A stretch of 64,000 bases of DNA. Origin: Arthrobacter sp. SLBN-112 (GTDB lineage: Bacteria; Actinomycetota; Actinomycetes; Actinomycetales; Micrococcaceae). The stretch spans positions 3,534,001 to 3,598,000 of the forward strand of contig NZ_VFMU01000001.1 of assembly GCF_006715225.1 (NCBI RefSeq). The letters are read 5' to 3'. Positions 1 to 9,268 of this stretch are shown here, piece by piece (within the stretch, counting starts at the first letter, position 1; each line of letters begins with the position of its first letter). The notes under the pieces are model-generated. The model made no database searches. It saw only the letters and a list, made by a program, of their open reading frames with translations, and had not been told where the DNA came from. The translations under genes were made by a program, and so were the position numbers.

Positions 1-59
1 CATCAGTGTCCCAGCATCCCGTTAGGCTGATGGAACGATTCCGACTGAAGGGGGCAGCC

Positions 60-2123
60 ATGGATACAGCTACCGGTTCACTGCACATGAGCCTCTCCGA
101 CGTCGCCTCCCTTGCGCAGGTCCAGCGGCCGGTGGTCTCCATGTGGCGCAGGCGAAGCAGTGGAGGACCGCTGCCGTTCCCGGCAGCCGCCGCGACCAGC
201 AACGGAGTGGAGCTGTTCGACGCCGATGAGGTCACCGCCTGGCTCCGGGCCACCGGGCGCGGGAACAATGCGGAAGCCACGAACGACGCCGCCGTTTTCG
301 CGAGGCTGGCCGCCCCGGCAGCGGGAGCACCCCGGGATAACCGGCAGACCTTCGATGGCCTCACCTCGCTCCTCGCCCTAAAGGTCATCACCGGTCAGGT
401 CCTGAGCCGAAGCAGCGCGGCCGAACTGCTGGACGCTGCCGACGAGGCCGACCCCGACGATGTGTTCCTCTACTCCGAATTGGAGGCCCTCGGTTCCGCT
501 CTTCCGGGGCTGGCAAACTTCGCGGACCGGCTGGCAGACAGTGCGTTCAGCGCGCCGGCGGCCTTCGAGAAACTGCTCTCCCACCGCTTCAAAGCCGGTC
601 TGCGGGAGCAATCGGACACTGCACTGACGGACGCTGCGCTCAAGCTTGTCAGCACCACAGCCCTGGAGCTCGCCGCAACCCTGGACCGGAAGCCACTGTT
701 CGTAGACTCCACGCCGGGCGGCAGCGACGTGATGCTCAGCATCGTACAGCAGTCCGGCGAATCAGGGCCCGTCACTTTCCTCGCAGCAGACCACGACGGC
801 GGCGCCTCACGGTTTGCCCGCCGCCGCCTGGCAGTGCACGGCGCGGACAGCGCACCGGTCAAGATTGACGCCAAAGGCGCCTTCACCGTCAGTGGTCCCG
901 CCGTGCATGTGGCCCAATATCCGGCTCCCGGCGATCCTGCACTGGACACCACCGGCATCCTGCTGGGCATCGAGAACATCGTCCTGCAGATGGACGACTC
1001 CCAGCGGGCGGTGGTCATTGCCCCTGCCCGAGTGCTGTGCGACGCCTTGCCGGGCGAGGCCGGGAACTTGCGCGCAGGTCTCCTGCGCTCCGGCCGGGTG
1101 CGCGCAATCGTCCGGCTCCAGCCGGGTCTTCTTCGCGCCAAGCCGCGCGAACCGCAAGCTTTGTGGGTGCTGGGTCCGTCCTTCGCGGAAGTGCCCATCG
1201 CCGACCGCTGGACCATGGTGGCGGACCTGAGCACCAGCCCGCTCACCCTCGATGTGAGCCAGGACCTGATCAGCGACGCCGTCGCCTCCATGGGCAGCCG
1301 AGCCACCATCCGCGCCCACTCATTCCGGTTCGCCCGTCTGGTGCAGACCCGCATACTTCTCGCGAGCCACGGCTCCCTTGTGGGCGCCCCGCCGGTCAGG
1401 AGTACGACGGCGGCGCGCGGCATTGAGACAGCGCTGCGGATCGAGGAACTCGTCCGGGTCCTTTCCGCCGGGGCAGCCGAGCCGCCTGCACTGCCGGCGT
1501 TCCAGCCCGCGGCGTCAGGCGGTTCGCTCCAGCCCGCGACGGTCCAGGAGCTCATGACCGCCGGTAACGTCAGGTACCTCAAAGGCATCCGGCTTGAGCA
1601 GGCTGACCTCAACGGCAAGGCCGGAAGCAGGATCCTGGGCCGCGAGGAACTGATGGATCCGCACAATGCCCAGCCGCGCTTCATCACGCTTCTAGACTTC
1701 GCCGCCAACTATCCCGCAGGGCGGCTCACCGAACCCGGCGACATTGTCTTCTGTACCAGCCCGCGGTCCGCCGCCATGGTGGACGCGGAGGGCGGCGCCG
1801 TCGTCGTCTTTCCCGCCCGGATCCTGAGGATCGACGAAGGTGACCCGGGCGGCCTGGTGCCCGCCGCCGTCGTCCGTGACATCAACGCCTGGCCGGCGAC
1901 GGACAAAACCTGGCGCAATTGGCGCCTGCGCCGTACAGCGGACGCCCAGCGCCAACCTTTGATCAACGCCCTGGAAACCCTGCAACACGCGCAGGCCCGA
2001 GCCCGCGAACGCCTGAAGCAGCTGGAAGAACTCGCTACCCTGATTACGGACGGCGTAGCGGGCGGAAGCCTCACCCTGACAGACCCTATTTCCCACGCCG
2101 CACCACAAGAAGGAACTGCATAA
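60..2123 (+). CDS. HTH / catalytically degenerate HsdM-like / HsdS-like fusion protein heading a type I R-M operon
   Basis: 687 aa. Residues about 10-65 read as a MerR/excisionase-like helix-turn-helix (SLSDVASLAQVQRPVVSMW, then VELFDADEVTAWL). The middle resembles the HsdM N6-adenine methyltransferase fold: DSTPGGSD (residues 216-223) sits where motif I DPxCGSGG belongs, followed by an LAVHG element. RAIVRLQPGLL...ALWVLGP (348-374) parallels the post-catalytic strand of HsdM. The catalytic NPPF motif is absent; AQYPAP stands near its place. The C-terminus (about 500-660) resembles an HsdS target-recognition half with a terminal coiled coil. Start ATG 60 is chosen for the AAGGGGG Shine-Dalgarno at 48-54; a GTG at 6 is in frame. 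The stop overlaps the hsdM start by one base, implying co-translation. Likely a non-catalytic partner or regulator of the R-M complex; that role is inference. Confidence 0.7.
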   Translation: MDTATGSLHMSLSDVASLAQVQRPVVSMWRRRSSGGPLPFPAAAATSNGVELFDADEVTAWLRATGRGNNAEATNDAAVFARLAAPAAGAPRDNRQTFDGLTSLLALKVITGQVLSRSSAAELLDAADEADPDDVFLYSELEALGSALPGLANFADRLADSAFSAPAAFEKLLSHRFKAGLREQSDTALTDAALKLVSTTALELAATLDRKPLFVDSTPGGSDVMLSIVQQSGESGPVTFLAADHDGGASRFARRRLAVHGADSAPVKIDAKGAFTVSGPAVHVAQYPAPGDPALDTTGILLGIENIVLQMDDSQRAVVIAPARVLCDALPGEAGNLRAGLLRSGRVRAIVRLQPGLLRAKPREPQALWVLGPSFAEVPIADRWTMVADLSTSPLTLDVSQDLISDAVASMGSRATIRAHSFRFARLVQTRILLASHGSLVGAPPVRSTTAARGIETALRIEELVRVLSAGAAEPPALPAFQPAASGGSLQPATVQELMTAGNVRYLKGIRLEQADLNGKAGSRILGREELMDPHNAQPRFITLLDFAANYPAGRLTEPGDIVFCTSPRSAAMVDAEGGAVVVFPARILRIDEGDPGGLVPAAVVRDINAWPATDKTWRNWRLRRTADAQRQPLINALETLQHAQARARERLKQLEELATLITDGVAGGSLTLTDPISHAAPQEGTA

Positions 2124-3751
2124 TGCCCCCGAAAGTGAAGGTGGACCTCGCCCCGTCCACCATGAAGGAACTCAAGGACACGCTCTGGAAGGCGGCGGAC
2201 AAGCTCCGCGGTTCGATGGATGCCTCACAGTACAAGGATGTGATCCTGGGGCTGGTGTTCCTGAAGTACGTGTCGGACGCGTTCGAGGAGCGGCGCGGGC
2301 AGATCCAGGCCGAGCTGGAGGCGGAAGGGCTCAACGAGGAGCAGATCGCCCAGCTGATCGGCGACGTGGACGAGTACACCGGCCGCGGCGTGTTCTGGGT
2401 ATCGCCCCGGGCACGCTGGACTTACCTGGCGGAGCACGCCAAGGGCCTGGACGCGGTGGACGGTGCGGCGCCGAAGTCCGTCGGGCTGCTGATTGATGAG
2501 GCTATGGATCTCATCATGGCCGACAACAAATCCCTGGCGGCCACGCTTCCCCGCATCTACAACCGGGACAATGTGGACCAGCGCCGCCTGGGTGAGCTGC
2601 TGGACCTGTTCAACTCGGCCCGTTTCACCGGGCAGGGCGCCAGCAAGGCGCGCGACCTGCTGGGCGAGGTGTACGAGTACTTCCTGGAGAAGTTCGCCAA
2701 GGCCGAGGGCAAGCGCGGCGGTGAGTTCTATACCCCGGCCGGCGTGGTCCGCGTGCTGGTGGAGGTGCTGGAACCGCACCGCGGGCGGGTGTACGACCCG
2801 TGCTGCGGTTCGGGCGGCATGTTCGTCCAGGCCGAGAAGTTCCTCGCGGCCCACCACCTGGAGGGTTCGGACATTTCCGTCTACGGCCAGGAGCTCAACG
2901 AGCGCACCTGGCGGATGGCCAAGATGAACCTCGCCATCCACGGCCTGAACGCCAATCTGGCCTCGCGCTGGGGCGACACGTTCGCGCGCGACCAGCACCC
3001 GGAGCTGACCGGGACCAACGGCGCGGACTTCATCATGGCCAACCCGCCGTTCAACATCAAGGACTGGGCCCGTTCCGAGTCGGATCCGCGTTGGAAGTAC
3101 GGCGTCCCGCCGGCCGGCAACGCCAACTATGCGTGGATCCAACACATCATCTCCAAGCTGGCGCCGGGTGGCAGCGCCGGCGTGGTCATGGCCAACGGCT
3201 CCATGTCCTCCAACTCCGGCGGGGAGGGCGAGATCCGCGCCCAACTGGTGGAGGCCGACCTGGTCTCCTGCATGGTGGCGCTGCCCACCCAGCTGTTCCG
3301 CAGCACCGGCATCCCGGTGTGCACCTGGTTCTTCGCAAAGGACAAGACCGCCGGCCCGCGCGGTTCAGTGGACCGGACCGGGCAAGTGCTCTTCATCGAC
3401 GCCCGAAACCTGGGCTACATGGTGGACCGTGCAGAGCGTGCCCTGTCCGACGAGGACATTGCCAAGATCGCCAACACGTACCACGCTTGGCGCGGAACTT
3501 CGTCGGCGGTTGAGGCCGGGCTGACATACGACGACGAGGCCGGCTTCTGCTATTCGGCCAGCCTTGCGGAGGTCAAGGCAGCAGATTACGCGCTGACGCC
3601 GGGACGGTATGTTGGGGCGGCGGATGTTGAGGACGACGGCGAGCCGATCGAGGAGAAGATCGCGCGGCTGTCGAAGGAGCTGTTTGAGCAGTTCGAGGAG
3701 TCCGAGCGGCTCGCGGCGGTTGTGCGCGAGCAGCTGGGGAGGGTTTCGTGA
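2123..3751 (+). CDS. hsdM: Type I restriction-modification DNA methyltransferase subunit M
   Basis: 542 aa, normal for HsdM. It transfers a methyl group from SAM to adenine N6 at the site chosen by HsdS, and is required in both the methylase and restriction complexes. The N-terminal HsdM helical domain (LWKAADKLRGSMDASQYKD...VLGLVFLKYVSD) is followed by the conserved GEFYTP element, SAM motif I DPCCGSGG (225-232) and catalytic motif IV NPPF (307-310). Start ATG 2123 overlaps the upstream TAA (TAATG) and has AGAAGGA at 2108-2114; the longer in-frame reading from 1919 lies inside the previous gene. The stop overlaps the hsdS GTG by four bases (GTGA), so translation is coupled. Confidence 0.95.
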   Translation: MPPKVKVDLAPSTMKELKDTLWKAADKLRGSMDASQYKDVILGLVFLKYVSDAFEERRGQIQAELEAEGLNEEQIAQLIGDVDEYTGRGVFWVSPRARWTYLAEHAKGLDAVDGAAPKSVGLLIDEAMDLIMADNKSLAATLPRIYNRDNVDQRRLGELLDLFNSARFTGQGASKARDLLGEVYEYFLEKFAKAEGKRGGEFYTPAGVVRVLVEVLEPHRGRVYDPCCGSGGMFVQAEKFLAAHHLEGSDISVYGQELNERTWRMAKMNLAIHGLNANLASRWGDTFARDQHPELTGTNGADFIMANPPFNIKDWARSESDPRWKYGVPPAGNANYAWIQHIISKLAPGGSAGVVMANGSMSSNSGGEGEIRAQLVEADLVSCMVALPTQLFRSTGIPVCTWFFAKDKTAGPRGSVDRTGQVLFIDARNLGYMVDRAERALSDEDIAKIANTYHAWRGTSSAVEAGLTYDDEAGFCYSASLAEVKAADYALTPGRYVGAADVEDDGEPIEEKIARLSKELFEQFEESERLAAVVREQLGRVS

Positions 3752-4971
3752 GCGAACGCAAAACTAATACCGGCGGCCGGGAGGCAACACTGAGCGTCAT
3801 CCCAGGAAAATTTGCGCTCAGCGTCGGAAAACCGCGCCTTCCAGAACCTGCTGGTTTCACTTGGACCAAGCTCACTGACGTCGCTCGAATAGAAAGTGGC
3901 CATACTCCCAGCCGTACCAAGGAAGAGTACTGGAATGGGCCGATTCCGTGGATTGGGATACGAGAGGCGACGGGGAATCATGGCAAAACAATTTACGAAA
4001 CGTCACAGTCGATAACGGAGCTAGGACTAAACAACTCCTCCACTCGATTACTTCCTGCGGAAACGGTTTGTCTGTCGCGAACCGCGTCAGTCGGATACGT
4101 AGTGAAGATGGGCGTTCCTATGGCCACCAGCCAAGATTTCGTCAACTGGGTTTGCGGTCCCCAATTGTCTTCGAGTTACCTCATGTACATCTTGATGGCA
4201 GAACAAGATAGCGTGCGAAGGTTTTCTCATGGCACAACGCACCAGACGATGTATTACCCCGAAGCTAAGGCCTTGAACGTACTAATTCCGCCCCGACCTG
4301 AGCAGGATGGGATCGTTGAAGTCTTGGGCGCCCTCGACGACAAGATCGCCGTAAACACGAAAATGGTGCAGTCTGCTGAAGAGTTGCTCCAGTGTTCTTA
4401 TCGCGGACTCATCAACGCTGTTCCTTCCACACGCGTCTTGGTTGAAAGCCTGATCCATCGCATAACGCCAAAGCGAAAGTTTTCCAAGGAAGAACTGCTA
4501 ACGCAGGGCGACTTTCCGGTGTTTGATCAAAGCGAGGTTGGATTACTGGGCTACCTAAATGGTGAAGGATTCTTGGATTCAAGCGCCGAGCGTCCAATCC
4601 TCTACTTTGGAGACCACACGTGCAAACTAAGGCTCGCCTCGGAAAGATTCACCGTTGGCCCGAATACAGTCCCGTTTACCGGTTCCGGCATTCCATCGCT
4701 GACTCTTTATTGCGCATTGAACGGTTTGCAGAATCATGAAGAATACAAACGCCACTGGCAGCTGCTGTTGAAGAAAGAAGTGGAGATTCCCGATTCTGTA
4801 CAGGCCACTGACTTTGCATCGCGTTATAGGCACCTACTTAAGGTGATCCAGAGTGCGAACCGAGAAAACACTCTTCTGGCGGCAACTCGAGACGTCCTCC
4901 TCCCACAGCTAATGTCCGGCAAGCTCCGGGTCAAGGACGCGGAGAATGTGCTTGAACGGGCCGGGGTGTGA
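3748..4971 (+). CDS. hsdS: Type I restriction-modification specificity subunit S
   Basis: 407 aa. HsdS provides DNA sequence specificity and bridges two HsdM copies. Two target-recognition domains are visible: TRD1 about residues 30-180 (WTKLTDVARIESGHTP, then IPWIGIRE, ending in the conserved PRPEQDGIVEVLGALDDKI helix) and a more divergent TRD2 about 225-345. Each is followed by a long spacer helix; the second ends LLPQLMSGKLRV, a typical HsdS C-terminus. The coding sequence is visibly more AT-rich than hsdM and hsdR, with codons such as aga, tta and ata that the neighbours avoid, which is typical of exchanged specificity genes. It starts at GTG 3748 in a GTGA overlap with hsdM and ends in a GTGTGA overlap zone with hsdR. 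The recognition sequence cannot be read from this. Confidence 0.92.
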   Translation: MSERKTNTGGREATLSVIPGKFALSVGKPRLPEPAGFTWTKLTDVARIESGHTPSRTKEEYWNGPIPWIGIREATGNHGKTIYETSQSITELGLNNSSTRLLPAETVCLSRTASVGYVVKMGVPMATSQDFVNWVCGPQLSSSYLMYILMAEQDSVRRFSHGTTHQTMYYPEAKALNVLIPPRPEQDGIVEVLGALDDKIAVNTKMVQSAEELLQCSYRGLINAVPSTRVLVESLIHRITPKRKFSKEELLTQGDFPVFDQSEVGLLGYLNGEGFLDSSAERPILYFGDHTCKLRLASERFTVGPNTVPFTGSGIPSLTLYCALNGLQNHEEYKRHWQLLLKKEVEIPDSVQATDFASRYRHLLKVIQSANRENTLLAATRDVLLPQLMSGKLRVKDAENVLERAGV

Positions 4972-5018
4972 CAGTTAGACCTATCATCAGAAGATCCGGT
5001 CAACCAGGGGGAATCACC

Positions 5019-8000
5019 GTGACAGCACCAGCAGTAGCGTTTTCGGAAGCCGACTGGGAGGGGGCCGCGAAGGAGCGGCTCGGCGAACTGGACTGGAAGC
5101 CGGTGGAGGGCCAGGCAATTGCTCCTGGCACCGGGGAACGCGATTCCTGGTCTGAGCTACTGATCCGGCCCCGCCTCCTCGCCGCCCTCCAGCGCCTCAA
5201 CCCGGCAGTCCCCGCCCAGTATTTGCAGCAGGCTCTGGCTGAAATCGCATCACTCAAGTCGAACGACGCGCTGGCCGAGAACCACCGCATCCACAACTGC
5301 CTCGTAGACGGCTACCGGCTGACCTACATTGACTCGGACGGCAATGAGGCCAACCCGACCATCCGACTGCTCAGCCAGGCGCCGGACCAGAATGACTGGC
5401 TCGCCGTCAACCAGGTCACTCTGGTGCAGGGCGACTACAAGCGGCGCTTCGACGTCGTGCTCTACTGCAACGGCATGCCCGTCAGCATCATCGAACTCAA
5501 GAAGGCCGGCAGCGCCCACGCCGACCTTCCCGGCGCCCACGCCCAGCTCCAGACCTACCTCCGCGAATTCCCCATGGCTTTCCGTTTCTGCGTCTTCACG
5601 CTCGCAAGCGACGGGATCCAAGCCAAATACGGAACGCCGTTCACCCCCTTTAATCACTTCTCACCATGGAACGTTGACGACGACGGCGTCCCCGTCCCCC
5701 AGGGGTACATGGTCGACGGCGATGCCGTCACCGCCTTGGACACCGCCCTTGACGGGCTCTACAACCAGGAGCGTTTCCTACAGCTCACCCGCAACTTCAC
5801 CGCCTTCGACCAGGGCTCGGGCGGCCTGGCCAAGCGGATTGCGAAGCCGCACCAGTACTATGCGGTCACCAAGGCCGTGGCCAGCACCATCCAGGCGGTG
5901 GAGAGCAACGGCAAGGCTGGCGTTGTGTGGCACACCCAGGGTTCGGGCAAGTCCATGGAGATGGAACTGTATGCCAATATGGTGGCGCGGCAACCGAAGC
6001 TGAAGAACCCTACCGTTGTGGTCATCACCGACCGGAATGAGCTGGACGGCCAGCTGTTCGAAGGTTTCGACCGCAGCCTGCTCCTCGCCGAGCAACCCAA
6101 GCAGATCAGGAAGCGCTCCGAGCTGCGTGACGAGCTGAGCAACCGGACCACCGGCGGCATCTACTTCACCACGCTGCAGAAGTTCGGCCGCAGCAAATCG
6201 GAGAAGGACGCCGGTGCCGACCACCCGCTGCTGTCCGACCGGCGCAACATCATCGTCGTGGTGGACGAGGCACACCGCTCCCACTACGACGACCTGGACG
6301 GCTACGCCCGGCACCTCCGCGACGCGCTCCCCCATGCAACCCTGATTGCATTCACCGGAACGCCGATCTCCTTCGACGACCGCAATACCCAGGACGTCTT
6401 CGGCGACTACATCGACATCTATGACCTGTCGCGGGCCGTGGAAGACGGCGCCACGGTGCCCGTGTACTTTGAGCCTCGCCTCATCAAGGTGGGGCTGGCC
6501 GCGGACATCACTGAAGAAGACCTGGACAAATCCGCCGATGAACTGACACTGGGGCTCGACGATACGGAGCGCGCGCGCATCGAGGCGAGTGTCGCCGTCG
6601 TAAACGCCGTTTATGGTGCGCCGCAGCGCATTGCTGCGCTGGCCGAGGACCTGGTGGCGCACTGGGAGAACCGGCGCGAGCGGATGGGCAAGTTCATCGA
6701 GGCGCCGGGCAAGGCGATGATCGTGGGCGGGACGCGCGAGATCTGTGCGAAGCTGTACGCCGCGATTGTGGAGCTACGGCCGGACTGGCATTCGGACGAC
6801 CTCTCGAAGGGCAGGATCAAGGTGGTGTACTCGGGCGACGCGACCGACGTGCCGCCGGTATCCGACCATGTGCGCCGGGATTCGATGAATGCCCAGGTCA
6901 AGGAGCGGCTCAAGAACGTCGACGACGAACTGGAACTGGTGATCGTCAAGGACATGATGCTCACCGGCTACGACTCTCCCCCACTGCATACCCTGTACCT
7001 GGACCGGCCGCTCAAGGGCGCGCTGCTCATGCAGACTCTGGCACGTGTAAACCGCACCTTCCGCGGCAAGGAGGACGGGCTGCTGGTGGCGTACGCGCCG
7101 CTGGCCGAGAACCTGGCGAAGGCGCTGGGCGAGTATACGAAGTCGGACCGGGCGAACAAGCCGGTGGGGAAGAACATTGATGAGGCTGTCGGCCTGGCGG
7201 TATCCCTGGTGGAGACTTTGCGCTCCTTATTGGCTGGGTACGACTGGAAAGCCGTGTGGATGAAGGGCGGGCCGAAGTCGTTCCTCAACGCTGTGACCGG
7301 CGCGGTCAGCTACCTGCGCAATCCTGCCACGCCCGGCAACCAGCCCGCGGACGGCGAAGAATCGGTTGCAGCGAGGTACCGCAAATTCTCCAGCCAGCTG
7401 TCCCGAGCATGGGCGCTGTGTTCAGGGTCTGAGACACTGGCTGAGCTGCGCCCCGAGATCCAGGTGTACGAGGAAATCCGCGTCTGGATGGCGAAGTACG
7501 ACGCCGCCGACCGGCAGGCCAGCGGCGAACCTGTTCCGGAGGACATCCAGCGGCTGCTGGGGAACCTGATCGCGTCAGCGACGTCCTCGGGCGAGGTGCT
7601 GGACATCTACGATGCCGCCGGCATGCCGAAGCCGTCCCTGGATGACCTGACACCCGAATTCATTGCCAAGACGCAGAAGGCGCGGAACCCGCAGCTGGCC
7701 ATCGAGGCGCTGCGGAAGCTGATTGCCGATGAATCGGCTTCCTCCACCCGGAACAACGTGATCCGGCAGCGTGCGTTTTCGGAGCGGATCACCGAGCTGA
7801 TGAAGAAGTACACCAACCAGCAGCTGACATCTGCCGAAGTGATTGCGGAGCTGGTGGCGCTGGCGCGTGAAGTGGCGGCCGAAGGTAAGCGGGGCCAGCA
7901 GTTCACTCCCCCGCTGAACTCTGATGAGCTGGCGTTCTATGACGCCGTGGCGCAGAACGAGTCCGCGGTGGAGGTTCAGGGCGAAGGGGTTCTGGCAGAC

Positions 8001-8207
8001 ATTGCCCGCGAACTGGTGTCCGTGATGCGGCGCGATGTCCGGACGGACTGGACCGTGCGCGACGACGTTCGGGCAAAACTGCGGTCCTCGATCAAGCGGC
8101 TGCTGGTTCGGTTCGGCTACCCGCCGGACAAGCAGCCAGAGGCCATCAAGCTCGTGATGGAGCAGATGGAGTCCATGGCACCAAGGTTTGTCGAAGCACG
8201 GGCTTAG
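5019..8207 (+). CDS. hsdR: Type I restriction endonuclease subunit R
   Basis: 1062 aa from the chosen start. HsdR is the translocating and cleaving subunit that joins the HsdM2S complex on unmethylated sites. Residues 145-161 carry the PD-(D/E)xK nuclease core (D145...E159-L-K161). The SF2 motor has Walker A TQGSGKS (306-312), DEAH box (416-419), FTGTP, LTGYDSP and QTLARVNRTF motifs. A C-terminal DUF3387-type helical region follows and probably docks to HsdM. GTG 5019 is preferred because AGGGGGA lies six bases upstream (5006-5012); GTG 4968 is in frame and overlaps the hsdS stop, adding 17 residues. All hallmark motifs are intact, so the restriction arm looks functional. Confidence 0.95.
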   Translation: MTAPAVAFSEADWEGAAKERLGELDWKPVEGQAIAPGTGERDSWSELLIRPRLLAALQRLNPAVPAQYLQQALAEIASLKSNDALAENHRIHNCLVDGYRLTYIDSDGNEANPTIRLLSQAPDQNDWLAVNQVTLVQGDYKRRFDVVLYCNGMPVSIIELKKAGSAHADLPGAHAQLQTYLREFPMAFRFCVFTLASDGIQAKYGTPFTPFNHFSPWNVDDDGVPVPQGYMVDGDAVTALDTALDGLYNQERFLQLTRNFTAFDQGSGGLAKRIAKPHQYYAVTKAVASTIQAVESNGKAGVVWHTQGSGKSMEMELYANMVARQPKLKNPTVVVITDRNELDGQLFEGFDRSLLLAEQPKQIRKRSELRDELSNRTTGGIYFTTLQKFGRSKSEKDAGADHPLLSDRRNIIVVVDEAHRSHYDDLDGYARHLRDALPHATLIAFTGTPISFDDRNTQDVFGDYIDIYDLSRAVEDGATVPVYFEPRLIKVGLAADITEEDLDKSADELTLGLDDTERARIEASVAVVNAVYGAPQRIAALAEDLVAHWENRRERMGKFIEAPGKAMIVGGTREICAKLYAAIVELRPDWHSDDLSKGRIKVVYSGDATDVPPVSDHVRRDSMNAQVKERLKNVDDELELVIVKDMMLTGYDSPPLHTLYLDRPLKGALLMQTLARVNRTFRGKEDGLLVAYAPLAENLAKALGEYTKSDRANKPVGKNIDEAVGLAVSLVETLRSLLAGYDWKAVWMKGGPKSFLNAVTGAVSYLRNPATPGNQPADGEESVAARYRKFSSQLSRAWALCSGSETLAELRPEIQVYEEIRVWMAKYDAADRQASGEPVPEDIQRLLGNLIASATSSGEVLDIYDAAGMPKPSLDDLTPEFIAKTQKARNPQLAIEALRKLIADESASSTRNNVIRQRAFSERITELMKKYTNQQLTSAEVIAELVALAREVAAEGKRGQQFTPPLNSDELAFYDAVAQNESAVEVQGEGVLADIARELVSVMRRDVRTDWTVRDDVRAKLRSSIKRLLVRFGYPPDKQPEAIKLVMEQMESMAPRFVEARA

Positions 8208-8260
8208 CCCAAGAGTTTTACGCCAACAGGCGGTTGCAACAACAAAATGAAAATGGGGAA

Positions 8261-8733
8261 ATGACTACTTACGAAGCACCTAATGCTGGCATGAATCCAG
8301 ACGCACCGCCGGCGCCGACCCGTGCGCCGCAGCCAAAAGCCAAGCGGCTGAAGCTATCGAAGCTCCGGTCGGCCAACGCAGCCAGGATCATTTTGGGCTC
8401 GGTGCTGGCTTTGCTCCTGATCATCACCTGGTTGGCTAATAACCCCGGCTGCAGAGTGGTAGCAGCCCGTCGGATTGGAAGTCGGAGCTCAGCGCGGCCG
8501 ATCTCAAGAAAACCATGAACAACGGCGAGGCCAAGGGCGCCCCGCAGCAGACAGTTGTCAACGGCTGGTATGCCAACGACATTGCCGCTGTCACTGCTGC
8601 ACAGAACACATACATTGCTGCAAGTTCCGCCCGGAACGGGAGTTTCTTGCTCCTCATCGGGTTGGCAGTAGCCGGGGAACTCATCATCAGGGGCGTCGAA
8701 AAAACAAACCGACAGCGGCCAGTTACATCTTGA
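8261..8733 (+). pseudogene. Two-helix small membrane protein gene split by a -1 frameshift
   Basis: The first frame (ATG 8261) gives a Pro/Ala-rich N-terminus and one transmembrane helix (RIILGSVLALLLIITWLANN), then runs into Arg/Ser-rich nonsense ending at 8518. The -1 frame, open from 8443, reads SPSDWKSELSAADLKKTMNN, continues without a stop through WYANDIAAVTAAQNTYIAA and ends with a second helix (FLLLIGLAVAGELIIRGVE) at 8733. Joining the frames near 8443-8465 gives one protein of about 155 aa with two helices around a 70-residue extracytoplasmic segment. A one-base loss or sequencing error is the simplest reading; no slippery heptamer is visible. Lying 53 bases after hsdR, it could be an accessory of the R-M locus. 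No family recognised. A separate 72-aa ORF starts at ATG 8515. Confidence 0.55.
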
Positions 8734-8754
8734 CTCCGGAAAATGGACGGTTCG

Positions 8755-9015
8755 CTACTTATCGTAGACGTCGCGTCGATGCCCTAAGGTAACAACAACC
8801 ACGAGCAAAACGTCGTCCTGGATCGTGTAGATGATCCGATAATCGCCTACTCGGATCCGGTAACCCGGACGGCCGCTCAAAGCAATTGCCTTGGGCGGCC
8901 GCGGGCCTTGGCCAAGGAGCGCAATTGCCCCCTGAATCCGTTGACGATCCTCGCCATGGATCTTCTTGAGTGCACGAAAGGCGGAAGGGCGCAGCTCAAT
9001 CCTGTAACGACTCAT
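8755..9015 (-). CDS. RelE/ParE-family toxin
   Basis: 86 aa, the usual size for RelE-type mRNA interferases. The sequence begins RYRIELRPSAFRALKKI and includes the strand LSGRPGYRIRVGDYRIIYTI and a C-terminal GHRRDVYD, all standard RelE/YoeB-superfamily landmarks with basic residues placed for ribosome-dependent mRNA cleavage. Its ATG overlaps the antitoxin stop by four bases (ATGA), so the pair is translated antitoxin first. It is convergent with the hsdR side. RelE versus ParE mechanism cannot be decided from sequence alone, although the YRIxY pattern favours RelE. Confidence 0.88.
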   Translation of the reverse strand: MSRYRIELRPSAFRALKKIHGEDRQRIQGAIALLGQGPRPPKAIALSGRPGYRIRVGDYRIIYTIQDDVLLVVVVTLGHRRDVYDK

Positions 9016-9260
9016 CCCCAGCCCAGATCCGCCTTCACCTGCGCCCAGGGAATGTTCTCGCCTTCTTCCGCCATTGCTGCGTCGAACGCCGCAATGTCCT
9101 CGACTTCTTCCACGGCATCAAGCATCTGCTCGTAGCGCTCCGGGGATACGAGAACCGCTGCACGATGTCCGCGGCGCTCGATGAATACCGGCTCAGACTC
9201 AGCTTTCTCGATGAGCTCCGGTAGGTGTGAGCGCGCGTCCGTGATGTTGATGGTCGACAT
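9012..9260 (-). CDS. Phd/YefM-family antitoxin
   Basis: 82 aa. The N-terminal half (STINITDARSHLPELIEKAE, then VFIERRGHRAAVLVSPERYE) is the Phd/YefM DNA-binding dimer fold that represses the operon. The acidic C-terminal tail (EEVEDIAAFDAAMAEEGE) is the usual disordered toxin-neutralising part. It is cotranscribed ahead of the toxin with a 4-nt overlap. A perfect inverted repeat just upstream of its start (9269-9297) is the expected autoregulatory operator. Confidence 0.88.
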   Translation of the reverse strand: MSTINITDARSHLPELIEKAESEPVFIERRGHRAAVLVSPERYEQMLDAVEEVEDIAAFDAAMAEEGENIPWAQVKADLGWG

Positions 9261-9268
9261 GCCAATAA

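Noticed and set aside
470-1708. 412-codon minus-strand frame inside the first R-M operon gene
   Set aside because: Composition is Arg/Ser/Pro mirror sequence; the sense frame has clear domain motifs and a ribosome binding site.
8430-8470. Programmed -1 ribosomal frameshift joining the two frames of the membrane protein
   Set aside because: No X-XXY-YYZ slippery heptamer and no convincing downstream stem; a simple one-base loss is more likely.
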